Notes under the pieces: model-generated | Seen by the model: the letters and a program-made list of their open reading frames with translations, nothing else | What the model was told of the DNA's origin: nothing | Databases searched by the model: none | In this document: positions 20,669 through 33,000 of the stretch, piece by piece | How positions within the stretch are numbered: the stretch's first letter is position 1 | Layout: each line of letters starts with the position of its first letter | Assembly (NCBI GenBank): GCA_037176725.1 | Contig: JAZBRS010000026.1 | Span: 103,647,501-103,711,500 of the forward strand | Source: Posidonia oceanica | Lineage: Eukaryota; Streptophyta; Magnoliopsida; Alismatales; Posidoniaceae | Reading direction: 5' to 3' | Length of the DNA: 64,000 bases | Program-made: the position numbers and the translations under genes

Positions 20669-23665
20669 TGTGATAATCTCGAAATTCGAATCGTCCATGC
20701 ACGATGCCAAAGCTCGCGTGCACCGATCGAAACTAGGTTCACTATTAACGGTTGGTTCTGAGGAGGGATTTCGACTCGAAAACACTGAAAAACAAGGGCA
20801 AATACAAAAGGAAAGTAAAATAAAAGAAAGGGAGTCGCCACCTAATTTATTAAATCGGGAAAACTAGGAAAACTAGGTAAAGAACATGCAGGGAAAACAT
20901 GTGTTTTGGAAGCATGCAAAGGCCAATATAAATGGATGACACAAAGTCAATGTGGTCCAGAGAAAGGGCAAGGACTCCTATTACACACGGGGAAGGTGTT
21001 AGGCACCCCCGACACGCCCGAGGAATCGGTCTTTCTAACTGATCCGCTACAGTGTGGCAAAATACTAGCAAATGAATGCCGATTTATATACGCCCAAGGG
21101 CGGTATGCAAGATGCAATTTATAAACCAATGCAAAGCTTAGCAAACCTTGTTTTAAAAGTAATAAAGCGAAAGCAAGGTGTTGAAAAGGGGCGACAAATA
21201 CTGGGAAGGCAAACTGAAAGCAAAGATGTCGAAGAAAACAAGTGAAAGGTGGTGCAAGTGGCAGTTCGGCGCTCTGTCTGCATCTGGGCTTGGTTGCCGG
21301 TCCGGTAGGCACCTATTATGGTCGCCGGTGAGGCAGGCAGCTGGCAAGCTCCCCACACAGCAGCGACTGCTGCCACGGTCGAGGCGTAAAACAATGCAAA
21401 ATAGAAAATAAAAACTTGGAAACCAAAGATGGCATATTGGAAGACAAGATCTGCAAATAGACAAGGCCGGAAAATCAAAACAGGTGTCGAAAAATCAAAG
21501 GCTGGCCTACTGCTCGCACTGTTAGTTGGGTTGCCGGTCAGGGCAGCAACCAACCTAATCGCCGCATAGGGGGCGTTGAGGCTAGCCGCTGCTACACCAG
21601 GTGGCTCAACTGCTAGCAGTCCACCCGAGCAGAGGCTTTCATCGCCGGAGACAGGCAAGATCGACATGCATTCAGATTAAAAAATGGTTGGGTGAGTCCC
21701 GAGATACAATGGTCGGAAGTTGGCAGACGAACTGACCGGAGTTGCAGTCGAGTCGCTGGTCATGCCGGCGACAGGCTTGCAACTCTAGTAGCTCAAACTG
21801 CCAAGTTTGAGGCCGGATCTGGAACTCACGAGCTAACGAAACAAAAACCCATTCACATAGACATACAGAGCATTCATCCATGAGTACGCAGGAACAAAAA
21901 TAACATGAAACGGACAAGTGAGTGGCAAGATATAATGGTCGGAAGTTGGCCGGAGGGCTGGCCCGAGTTGCAGTCGAGTCGCTTGTTAGACAGGCGGCTG
22001 GACTGCAACTCGAGTTGCCTGGACAGCCATCTTCTCAGCCAGATCTTGGACTCACAAGCTTGCAGACAAATAAACCATTCACACAGTTGTATAGAGCACT
22101 AAATAGAGATTGTAAAAATGTACAGAACATGTAAAACAGGGCTTTGAGGTGGCCGGAGCAACACCTCAAAGTCGGTCGGCAGGCTGGCTGCGTTGCAGGT
22201 CAGTCATCGGCCACGCCAGCGCTTGACCTGGCAGTCCGACGGCCGCACTTCAACGCCAGAATTCGCCATGATAACAAAGCCTAAAATGTCGGCGATGGTC
22301 CTGGAAGCTTGCCGATGCTTCCAGGAACCCAACCACGCCTTCGGCATGGAGAATGGTGGACCGAGGCGGTCCACCCACTTCCGCCCGATTCAGCCGCCAT
22401 CCTCCGTCAAGCTCCGGCCATGGGAGCGACCGAACGCACGAGGAGGTGGCTGGGAAGCCACTGGGCGCAGAGGAGGATGCGGGAGTGCATCCTGGAGCCA
22501 AAAGGGGAGGCATGTGCCTCTATCCCGCTCTCGCCGGCGCTTCGCCGGAGTTGGCAAACAGCCAAGGCCGTTGGGTCGGCCAAGGTCACGGGGGGAAGAG
22601 GAAACTAGCTAGAAGAAGAGGGGAGAGGTCCGGGAAGGTTCCCGGACCCTCAGAATGGCAATGCACCTAAAGGGGCCTACCTTTGCGACGTGTCGGAGTT
22701 GGCTGGCTTGGTCGGAGTCCTCACCGGTGCTAGGGAAGAAGACGCGACGAAGGGGCGGTGAAGGCACGGGAAGGCTCAGGAGAAGTTGGAAACGCACCAA
22801 GGGGAGTCAAGGAAGCTCTCTGGTCTCTCAAATGCACTCGGAAAGCAAAGGAGGAGTTGGTGGCTTGGGAAAAGTGAGCAGTGAGGTGGGTTTGGCAGCA
22901 AGAAGGGGGTTTTGTTCGTTGGCAACCACCGCGCCCGAGGGAGGGGGATCTGACACGCGCAGAGGCAGTGGCAGTGAGGGCACATGAGGAGGTCCAGAGG
23001 CCAAGGAAGTAAGTGTCCTAGGGGTTGGGGCCGACGAACGATGCCGGTGGTAGGGGTGATGGACGACCGTTCAGTGAGGGGTTGTGAGTGCGGTTTGGCC
23101 ACCGGCAAGGAGGTGACCGGTGGCAGGAAGTAAGTGGCACTTGTCGTGTAGCGCGTGGAGGTAGTGAGGTAGTAAGTGCGGAGGGGACGTGCGTGGTAGG
23201 AGGCCGACAGCCGGTGGCAGGGAAGCTTGGGAGGTCTACAGATTTACAGTTGAGTCGCCCCAGCACCTAGCGCCTAACTCAGTCGCCCCTAGTCCTGGTG
23301 ACCGAGGTCAGTCACCTGTGCATGTGGCGACCAGACGTGCAATCCAGTGACCTAGGCTGCTAATGGGCTGGGCTTAGGTTGGAGGTTAAGGTTGCTTTGG
23401 AATGGACTTGGGTAATGGAATGGGTTAGGTTATGAGATGGGCTTGGGCTTATTTTGGGTTGGAAATTGGGTTGAATTTGGGTTGAATTATGAGTTGGATT
23501 ATGAGTTGGATTTAGGGTTGGAAATTGGCTAAGGTTTTGAATTAAGTTTGGGAAATGAAATTGGCTTGGGTTTGGGTAGGATTTTGGATTGGATTTACCG
23601 CACCTTCTTCTGAGCCATCTTCCAGAAATTCTCCAGCAAAAGCCTGTCAAAATGGGGTGTCTACA
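20669..23665 (-). repeat. 5' LTR of element A, complete
   Basis: It runs TGTGATAATCTCG to GGGGTGTCTACA on the plus strand, 2,997 bp. The left boundary is set by the primer binding site and by analogy with element B. It matches the left LTR; by eye mismatch is about 2% near the right end but clearly above 10% in places around 22270-22460. It carries GGAGTCGCCAC at 20831-20841, a copy of the primer-site complement. No gene is inside. Confidence 0.9.
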
Positions 23666-23792
23666 GTTAATATTTTTGTTTACAAGACTAATTGTCAGTA
23701 TTTGATTAATACATTGAAGAGTACCACTTGCAAGTTGATATTTCTACCCAAAGGCAAAATGTCGATGTTGTGCTAAGTATCTTGAGATGTGC

Positions 23793-25092
23793 TGATGTAA
23801 ATTTTAAATAACCTCATGTGTACAACATACTATGTAGTACATATGCAAGTACGGGTCAATCCCACAGAGACTTGAGACTTTCAAATCTTTGTTTGTGATA
23901 AGAGAATTAGAAAATTAAAAGAGATGATGATAGATTCTATCTAAAGTTAATTACGGAGAAGGAATCACAAAGAGAATATCGATAGTAAAAAGCACATCTA
24001 GTGTTTCTATCCATTCGATCATAGTGGATCATGCGAATATCTAGTTCATCTCGTCTTTTACAACAAGTTCTAACCATCAAGGATTATTATTAAACAAGAA
24101 TAATGTATGAAGATAAAACACCTACTATGCAATATCAAGATCTAACATGTCTATAATGAGAATAAATCATAAAGAAACATGATTCTATGATGATCTATCA
24201 AGATGCATGTTAGTATAATATACCAAGATAATAAGTTATATGAAATGATTCTTATTTCTAAACAACAATCATTAAGTATAGACCATGAGAATACATGATT
24301 AACAATAATCTATCAAAATATAATTGCAGAAGTAGATAATAAGAAAGAGACAATAATCATTAAGCATAGAAGACGAGACGAAACGAGACTAAATATTGCA
24401 ACCATGTCCTAGATCTAACTTCAAGAACCCTAGATGTAATGAGTGGTTTAGCCTAACATGGAAATGGAAAGAAACATGCAAGAAATTAAAGAAACATTGA
24501 GAGACAACATGATTAAAATAAAAGGAGAATTTTATTAATTAAAATATGAAAGCTACAGCATTTGAGAGTCCTCAACGCATGCAAGAAAGGGACAAGAAGC
24601 CTCAACTCGGATGCACTAAAACTTTTCCCCCTTTGACAATACAACATCAGTCTTTTTATAGACCTAAAAGTTCATACTCTACGTCGGAAACAAATTTGAT
24701 CGTATTTACAAATATTCGATACAAATGCATAAAAAATCCATCGTAATCTCGATCCACGTGGAAGAATCAATCAAAAATATCAAATCCTAGCGCTTGGGAG
24801 GCACCCAAATTGCCAATTGGCGTCTGGAAGGCACCCAAATCTCCTGGATTTCGCTGATTCAAAATCTCATATTCTTCTTCATTTTATCTTGTATCTTTTG
24901 AGAATCTGAATTTTGGGATTTTGCTTTTGTGCGTGCCTCCATGGATTGGTGCCCAAATTTGCTTCTTTTCTCCTTTATTTCATTACTTCACCTAATTACC
25001 TGGTTTCTGCACAAATTACATAAAACACCCTCGAGAAGCATTATTTATAAACATGAATGGGAATAACATATGCATGAATTATGTGATTATCA
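23793..25092 (-). mobile_element. Solo LTR of family C, antisense
   Basis: Reverse complement matches the LTRs of element C: a TGATGTAAATTTTAAATAACC start, then TTTAGCCTAACATGGAAATGG near 24450, then TTTCTGCACAAATTACAT near 25003. It runs from TGATG to ATCA, 1,300 bp. Flanks are TGTGC (23788-23792) and TGGGC (25093-25097), four of five identical, fitting an aged target duplication. No primer binding site is next to it. It is older and more diverged than the C copies on the right of the window. Confidence 0.75.
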
Positions 25093-25188
25093 TGGGCCTC
25101 ACCATAAATTGAATTTATTTGTTTGTTTCTTTATTGTTAAATATTAATATGGTTGTCATTGGACTAACTATTCTTTTGGTTTTCAATT

Positions 25189-27051
25189 TGTAACGCCCAA
25201 ACGCGCTACATACTAGCATCAGTACTACCCAAGAGATTAACAACAATAAATAAAAGAAACTAAGCTTTATTAAAAATAAACTACCTAGAAACCTGTGTGT
25301 GTGGCTATGTGGCTCCTATATAGCACCAGACTGAACTGTACTCCTAATCTGCACCTGAAAACCAAATATAAAACGCGTGAGTGATAACAAGTTACCCAGC
25401 ACACACCCACAAAACAACAATACAAGGGATATTTCATAAAGCGCAAAATTTACGAAAGTAAAGGCAACTAAAATAATTAAAACATGCCAATTAATAACAT
25501 AAACCATTTTCCAGTATCCACATGCTCTACATATCTCATTTCATGCATTTAAAATCCACTTTTAAACCATTCCAGATAAAACCGCACACAACGAACAAAA
25601 CAAGTCGTGCCACCCTGGCCACAGATGACCGACCTAGCCACATGCAGTTGTCGAAGACTACAGCCTCCTCCAACTGCAGTGCTGCGGTAGCCCCACCCCG
25701 TGTGGGAGTGCGACCACCCTGGCCAACAAGCCTCATTTTATCTCAGTAAATACGGGGTGATGTTCTCAGACGCCCCAACCACACTGGCACAGAGAGAAAA
25801 CCGTCTCTTTCACCGGACCCTACTGTACCACTGACCTCATCCTACGCAACTGACTCTCGGTCAGGAGCCTCGATCTTTTGGTCTACAAAACCACAGAAAA
25901 CTCTTTTCAAAACATATGCAATTTTCCAAAGTCTTTTCAAAACATTTTTCACATAATCATCATAAACCTCAAAATCTCACTTTAATTCACCCAAAACATT
26001 TATAAAACCAGAATCGAGAGTTTAGGCTTTGAAACCATGAAAACACCCCTAGAAGTACTCAACGAGTCAAAAACAGGAGCTGGGGACGCCGGCTAGGCGC
26101 CCCTAGGGCATCCACTGGCGCCCACCAGGCGCCAGGAACTCAAAAAAAGGCGCGCAAGCTTTACACGCATACTACACGCGCACTAGAGAAAAAAAATCTC
26201 AGATATCAAATCTGACAGACGCTTGCCGAAAATTGCCCCTTTTGGGAACGAGAACTGGTCCCTGTACACAACACCATAAATTCGGCAAAATATATCAAAT
26301 CAAAGCATTCCAAGTCATCTACCATTCAACACAAAAATCACATGATTCTGACATTCGAGGCTCAAGATATAAATTCTGGAAGGCATGAAACCCAAACGGA
26401 ATCAAAATGACCCAACCCACGAAAATCAAGATTAAAATCTCTAAAAATCCCCTAAAATTACAAAAACCATCTATACATAGCAAGCATCATCAGATCTACT
26501 CATTCTACATGATTTCTACAATTTGGAAGGAAACAGGAAGGAGGTGAGACATGTGCCAGTCTCAGTTGGCGATCTCCTCTTCTTCTCCGGTGACCGGCGA
26601 CGCTTTCCTCTTCTTCTCCTCAGCATAGGCTCTTCACCCTCTCCCTTGGCTCACACAATCTCACTCTCAGGCTCTCTTGCTTATCCCCCCACTCCACCTC
26701 CGGCCTCCCTTTATCAGTTGCGTCGCCGACAGCCGCCGAGAATCGTGGGTGGTCAGCGCTGACAACGCGTGGGAGCACAATAGCAATCGGCGGAATACTG
26801 TGCACTTTTCTTCCTTCCCCCCGAACTTTCACCTTATCTACACTTAGGCCCTTACATTTTATTGCAACAAAACCACTTAACACAAGGAGCTAGAAGTAAA
26901 TTCCACAAAGAGGGCACAAATATAAACCAATATGATTGCTTAACATATAACCATTTTTACAAGCAATCAAACTCAACACAACAGAATAATACGGGAATTT
27001 ATTTTCTAAGAAAATAGTTCAAATTTAATTCTGAAAAATCCAGATATTACA
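25189..27051 (-). repeat. 3' LTR of the truncated chromovirus
   Basis: It begins TGTAACGCCCAAACGCGC and ends CCAGATATTACA, 1,863 bp, next to a polypurine tract. CAATT precedes it (possible target duplication, partner missing). At 26090-26140 it has GC-rich palindromic words like AGGCGCCCCTAGG and CTGGCGCCCACCAGGCGCCA. A plus-strand frame in 26523-26762 is Ser/Pro-rich and unlikely to code. Confidence 0.82.
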
Positions 27052-27070
27052 TCCTAACACCCTTAAAAGA
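27052..27070 (-). other. Polypurine tract of the chromovirus
   Basis: The minus strand reads TTTTAAGGGTGTTAGGA plus TG just before the LTR start TGTAATATC. Position and composition fit plant chromoviruses, whose tract is normally more G-rich, so it has decayed. Confidence 0.65.
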
Positions 27071-27093
27071 AATTTTGTCCTCGAAATTAGCTT

Positions 27094-28334
27094 CTAATAG
27101 AACAAATGAGGGTATTTGGAATATATATCCGCTTCTCGCTCCCAAGTAGCTTCCTCTGTACCATGGTGCTGCCACTGAACCAGTACTAGAGGGATGACTT
27201 TGTTCCTGAGGACCTCCTCCTTTCGATCCAGTATCTAAACAGCATCCTCCACCATGGTTAAATCCTCTCGAAGCTCTTCTGGCTGAACTGGTATGACTTG
27301 GGATACATCTGCCAAGCACTTCCTGAGCATTGACACATGGAATACACTATGCACACTTGAGAGCTCCGGAGGCAGATTCAACTTATAAGCCACTTCACCA
27401 ACTCTTTTAGCAATCTGATAAGGGCCAATGTAATGAGGATTCAGCTTCCCTCGCTTTCCAAATCTAGCCACTCCTTTGGTTGGTGACATTTTTAGAAATA
27501 CGAAGTCCCCTACTTCGAATTCCAAAGGCCTTCGCCTCCTATCTGCATAGCTTTTCTGCCAGCTTTGTGCAGCCACCAGCCTCTTCCTGATTAAGTCCAC
27601 TTTATCTTGATATTGTTGCACAATCTCTGATCCAACAAGTTGGCGCACGCTTACCTCACTCCAACAAGTGGGTGTTCGGCATGGTCTACCATACAATGCT
27701 TCATATGGTGCCATCCCAATGCTTGAATGATAGCTGTTGTTGTAGGCAAATTCCACCAGCGGCAAATGATCTTCCCAACTTCCTCCAAGATCCAGAGCAC
27801 AAGCCCTCAAAATGTCCTCCAATGTCTGGATTGTTCTTTCAGTCTGGCCGTCTATCTGGGGGTGGAAAGCGGTGCTAAAATTCAACACTGTGCCAAATGC
27901 CTCTTGCAACGCTCTTTAGAATCTTGATGTGAACCGAGTATCCCTGTCAGACACAATTGCCACTGGAATTCCTTACAGTCGAACAATCTCAGACACGTAC
28001 AACTCTGCCAACTGCTGTAAGGGAAGATTCACCCTCATAGGTAGGAAATGTGTCGATTTCGTAAGCCGGTCGACGATTACCCATATGGTATCAGTCTTCC
28101 TCCTCATCCTGGGTAACCCTATGACAAAATCCATCAACACATGTTCCCACTTCCAGACTGGGATGTCCAAGGGTTGCAGGGTCCCTTCAGATTTCTGATG
28201 TTCAATTTTTACCATTTGGCAGGTTGTACACTTTGCAACATACTCAACAATTTCCTTCTTCATCCCAAGCCACCAAAATTTTTCTTCAAGTCCTTATACA
28301 TTTTGGTGCTTCTCGGATGAATGGTATACTTGGA
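27094..28334 (-). pseudogene. Integrase and chromodomain-like tail, chromovirus
   Basis: The zinc region has CTTCQMVKIEHQK. The core has the first Asp in HVLMDFVIGLP and the final Glu in [20 protein letters not shown]; an Asp sits in the VSDRDTRFTSRF phrase between. The C-terminal part has [20 protein letters not shown] and [20 protein letters not shown] chromodomain-like tail follows a TAG: ILDRKEEVLRNK, then EEATWEREADI and YPHLF, ending at TAG 27094-27096. Other stops follow EIVRL and TSRF. The chromodomain normally directs insertion to marked chromatin. Confidence 0.88.
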
Positions 28335-30045
28335 TCAGTGAGCCTCATTCAGTAAAATCTGTTTCACCTCTTCCATTTGAGGTACATACAAACGTAAGTC
28401 ATATCTGAGTTCACCGTCTACTCCAACTGAGAAGTGGGATGCCTCTCCTGTCTCCATCTTCTTCTGGATCCCAAGTACAAATGAATCAAACTGCTGAGCT
28501 GCTACAACAGCCTCAATCATACTCGAGCGAACAGATAAGCTTGCCAGACATACTCTAATAGGTCCCTGAGACTGCCTTTGTGGTCTGCACTCAACCAACT
28601 CTTCCAGAAGATGCCATTCTTTTATCATTAAGATGGCCATTGTATAAGTGCGTCTGCTCAGAGCATCTGCAACCACGTTAGCCTTTCCTGGGTGGTAGGA
28701 CAGACTAAAGTCATAGTCCTTGAGGTATTCCACCCACCTCTGCTGTCTCAGGTTCAGATATTTCTGCGTGAATATGTACTTCAAACTTTTATGATCTGTG
28801 AAAATCTCAAACTATTCGCCATACAAATAATGCCTCCAAATCTTCAAGGCAAAAACCACAGCAGCTAACTCTAGATCATGGGTGGGGTAATTCTTCTCAT
28901 GGTCTTTAAGTTGGCATGACGCATATGCCACTACCTTACCATGCTGCATCAGAACGCACCCCAATCCCGTTCCACAGGCATCACTGTAAACTATGAAACC
29001 TCCACTCCCTGATGGCAAGGTCAGAACAGGAGATGTGATCAATCGGGCTTTCAGTTCATTAAAACTTTCTTCACACTGCCAGTCCCACATAAAAGAAACT
29101 TCCTTCCGGGTTAGCCTGATCATAGGTTCTGCAATTCTGGAGAAGTCTCGGATGAACCTCCGATAATATCCAGCCAAACCCAGAAAACTCTTAATTTCTG
29201 TGACAGTCTTTGGCCTGGCCCAACTGTTCACTGCCTCAACCTTAGCTGGATCAACTTTGATTCCTGCCTCAAAGATGACGTGGCCAAGAAATGCAACCTC
29301 TTCCAGCCAAAACTCACACTTAGAGAACTTGGCATATAGCTGATTCTGTCTCAGCGTCTCTAATATCGTTCTCAAATGCATCTGGTGAGTCTCTACATCA
29401 GGAGAGTATACCAACACGTCATCTACAAATACCACTACGAACTGATCCAGATAGGGCCTGAACACCCTGTTCATCAAGTCCATAAAAGCTACTGGTGCAT
29501 TGGTCAACCCAAATGGCATAACCAAGAATTCATAATGGCCATACCGAGTCCGAAAAGCTGTATTCTGTATATCAGACTCCCGAATCCTGAGTTGATGGTA
29601 GCCTGACCTCAAGTCTATCTTTGAGAATACAGAAGCTCCTTGCAGTAGGTCAAACAGGTCATCAATTCTGGGCAATGGGTATTTGTTCTTGATAGTAATC
29701 TGATTCAGCATCCGATAGTCGATATACATTCGAAGTGAACCATCCTTCTTCTTAACGAACAATACCGGTGCTCCCCAGGGTGAGACACTTGATCGGATGA
29801 ACCCTTTGTCCAGCAGTTCTTGCAACTGACTGCTGAGCTTTCTTAGTTCAATAGGCGCCATTCTGTAAGGAGTCTTCGAGATAGCACCAGATCAATTTGA
29901 AACTCCACTTCTCTAAGTGGCAGCATACCAGGTAGCTCATCTGGAAACACATCAGGATACTCTTGCACCACTGGTATGTCTTGTATTCTTACCGTTGGTG
30001 AGGAGGATGCCATCACACTGGCCAGGTAGCCCACACTACCCCTTG
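28335..30045 (-). pseudogene. RT and RNase H, chromovirus
   Basis: The lead-in EYPDVFPDELPGMLPLREVE is followed by RT with [52 protein letters not shown] and catalytic [11 protein letters not shown]. RNase H follows with [14 protein letters not shown], the Glu in [14 protein letters not shown], a TAG, then [14 protein letters not shown] and [16 protein letters not shown]. The open stretch 28812-29861 is nearly full-length. At the right edge GSVGYLASVMAS, the end of the protease-RT linker, stops at the junction with copia sequence. Confidence 0.9.
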
Positions 30046-33000
30046 CTAAATGGCAATAGGCAAGGCTGAAACTAGTACGCTTTTGGTAAATTTAATTTCT
30101 ATGAGGTACAAGGCCAAAGAAAACATAAGGGAGTACATTATGGAAATGTCTCACATTGCTTCGAAACAAAAAGCACTTAAGTTAGAGTTGTCGGAAGACT
30201 TGCTCATGCATTTAATTTTGATCTCTCTTCCTGCATCATTCAGTCAATTCAAGATCAGTTATAACTGTCAGAAGGAGAAATGGACTCTTAATGAGCTCAT
30301 TTCGCATTGTGTATAAGAGGAAGACAGACTGAAGCAAAACAAGACAGAAAGTGCAAAAACGACGAGATGAGAATTCTGGCTTCCACCTCTAAGGACAAAG
30401 GAAAAAGAAAGCTAAAGCCCAAGGAAGTTGTAGGAGCTCCACCTCTTAAGAAATAGCAAAAACAACGAGATGAGAATTCTGGCTATTACTTTGTGGTAAA
30501 TGTGGACACTTAAAGAATGATTGTACCAAGTATCACGCTTGGTGTGCTAAGAAAGGTACATCTTTTGCTTTGGTTTATTCTGAGGTTAATATAACTTCTA
30601 TACCTAGACACACTTGATGGATAGATTCTAGTACTACTACTCACATAAGTATGTCTATGCAGAGTTGCCTAAGTTGTTGGACACCAAGTGATGGCGAGAG
30701 ACACATCTTTGTGGGTGAAGGCAATAAAGTTGAAGTAGAAGCTATTAGTCATTTTAGATTGTTGTTACGAACCGGTTGTTATTTAGATTTGAAAAAGACT
30801 TATGTTGTACCGTCTTTTAGGTAGAATTTGATTTCTATTTTTGTATTGGACAAATCTAGTTATTCTTATCTTCAAGGAAATGGGAAATTTAGTCTTTTTC
30901 AAGATTCTAATCTTATTGGTACCAGTTCTTTGGTTAATAATGACAATTTATATTTACTTGATACAATAGCTTCTTATAAGTAAACTTTGCATTCTACATC
31001 TAGAGGTACAAAGAGAAAATCAAGTAAGGATTCCGCTATGTTGTGGCATAAGCGTTTAGGTCATATCTCTAAACAACGAATAGATATGCTTGTGTCAGAT
31101 GGAATTATTCCTTCTTTTGACTCAGTAGATTTTCAAATTTGCATTGATTGTATTGAGGGAAAACAAACCAATGTTAGGAGATTAGGTGCCAATAGATGTT
31201 TAGATGTCTTAGAACTAATACATACGGATATTTGTGGACTATTCCCTACAGCATTTTGGAATGGTCAACAATACTTTATTATGTTCACAAACGATTATTC
31301 ACGTTATAGCTACCTGTATCTCATTCATGAAAAATCACAGGTCATGGATGTGTTCAAACGATTAAAGGTTGAAGTTGAAAATCAACTCAATAAAAAAATT
31401 AAAGCCGTTAGATCTAACCGTAGTGGTGAGTACTACGGTAGATATGACGGATTTGGTGAACAATGTCTAAGCCTGTTTGCCAAGTTCCTAGAAGGATGTG
31501 GTATTGTCCCTCAATACACCATGCATGGTTCTCCAACCATGAATGGTGTTGCTAAGAGGCACAATAGAACACTTAAGGACATGGGAAGGAGTATGATTAG
31601 TCATTCTACCTTACAAGAATCTCTCTGAGGTGAGGCACTTAAGACTGCAGTTTACATTTTAAACAGAGTACTAACTAAAGTAGTGGCTAAAATCCCCTAT
31701 GAATAATGGGTTGAGAAGAAACCCAGCATAAGGCATCTTCATGTGTGAGGTTGTCCAGCTGAGGCTACGCCTTACAAGCCTAATGAAAAGAAACTGGATT
31801 CATGGACCGTTAGCTGCTACTTTGTTGGATATTCTGAGAGGTCTAAGGGCTTTAAGTTTTATGATCCTACTATTAGGTCATTTTTCGAGACGGGTAATGC
31901 TAGGTTTCTTGAAAAAATAAAGTTTGAAAGGGAAGATAAGGTTAGAGACATTGTCTTTGAAAAGGAATTTATTTCTTTTCCTTCAATTACTATTGACAAT
32001 GATCAGGAATTAATTCCTGACATTGTTCAAGTTGCAAATCAGGAACAAGACATTGTTTATCTTCTCCCCATTCAAGAAGAACAAACTCAACTCTCTCAAG
32101 AGCCAATGCCACTTAGGAGGTATACTAGAGAAAAGAGAAGTGTGATTTCAAATGATTATATCGTATTTCTCCAGGAACATCAAGTAGATAATGACTTGAT
32201 GGACGACGATCCAATCAACATCCATCAAGCAATCAATAGTTCCGACTCTCAAAAGTGGATAGATGCCATGAATGATGAGTTTAAATCCATAAAGGACAAT
32301 GACGTTTGGGATCTTGTCCCATTGCCTAAAGGCACGAAACCCATTGGTTGCAAATAGATATTTAAAATCAAGAGAGATTCGCAAGATAATGTAGAAAGAT
32401 ATAAGGCTCGTTTTGTCGCTAAGGGATTTACTTAAAGGAAAGGCATTGACTATAAAGAGACTTTCTCTCCGGTTTCATCGAAAGACTCTTTTCGGATTAT
32501 TATAGCGTTGGTTGCTCATTTTGATCTTGAGCTACACCAAATAAACGTAAGAACGGAGTTTTTCAATGGTAACATTGATGAGACGATTTATATGGTGCAA
32601 CCAGAACACTTTACATTAGGTGACGTAAAGAAAATGGTTTGCAAACTTAAGAAGTCCATTTATGATTTAAAGCAAACGTCTCGTCAATGGTATCACCAAT
32701 TTCATCAAGTTGTCATCTCGTTTGGTTTTGAGATAAATTTGGTAGATGATTGTGTGTACCATAAGTTCAGTGGAAGTAAATATATTTTCCTGGTCTTGTA
32801 TGTTGATGACATACTTCTTGCCACTAATGATATGTACTTACTTAAAGAAACCAAGAAATTTCTCTCAAACAAATTTGAGATGAAAGATCTTAGTGAAGCT
32901 TCTTTTGTATTTGGAATCCAAATACTTCGGGATCGTTCTCAGTGTATTCTTGGATTATCACAAAAGAATTATATAGAGAATTTTATAGAAACTGCCCTTA

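Larger units (their letters stand above)
1..23665 (-). mobile_element. Element A: Tat/Ogre-like Ty3/gypsy LTR retrotransposon, left end outside window
   Basis: Two long direct repeats (1-2114 and 21612-23665) bracket a minus-strand gag-protease-RT-RNase H-integrase region. In element orientation the order is 5' LTR (right), tRNA-Arg-type primer binding site, leader, gag, protease, RT, gypsy RNase H, second RNase H, integrase, DUF7745-like gene, hairpin module, minisatellite, polypurine tract and 3' LTR (left). Two RNase H domains are the hallmark of the Tat/Ogre/Retand group. Every large coding part carries stops or frameshifts, so it cannot mobilise itself. The first ~940 bases of the left LTR and the left target duplication lie outside the window; GTTAA directly follows the right LTR and should precede the left one. 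The 4-kb solo LTR at 2316-6307 is a later insertion. Confidence 0.93.
25189..30045 (-). mobile_element. Truncated Del/Tekay-like chromovirus (Ty3/gypsy)
   Basis: Only the 3' half remains: RT, RNase H, integrase and a chromodomain-like tail, then polypurine tract and 3' LTR (left). The protease, gag, primer binding site and 5' LTR are missing. Homology ends at about 30045, where a plus-strand copia element begins, so the two are joined at a breakpoint. Stops interrupt pol. The LTR starts TGTAACGCCC, the usual start for this group. Confidence 0.88.

Noticed and set aside
21119..21667. 182-residue minus-strand frame in the LTR of A
   Set aside because: It lies wholly inside a confirmed LTR, has no domain, and its counterpart in the left LTR is outside the window or not open.
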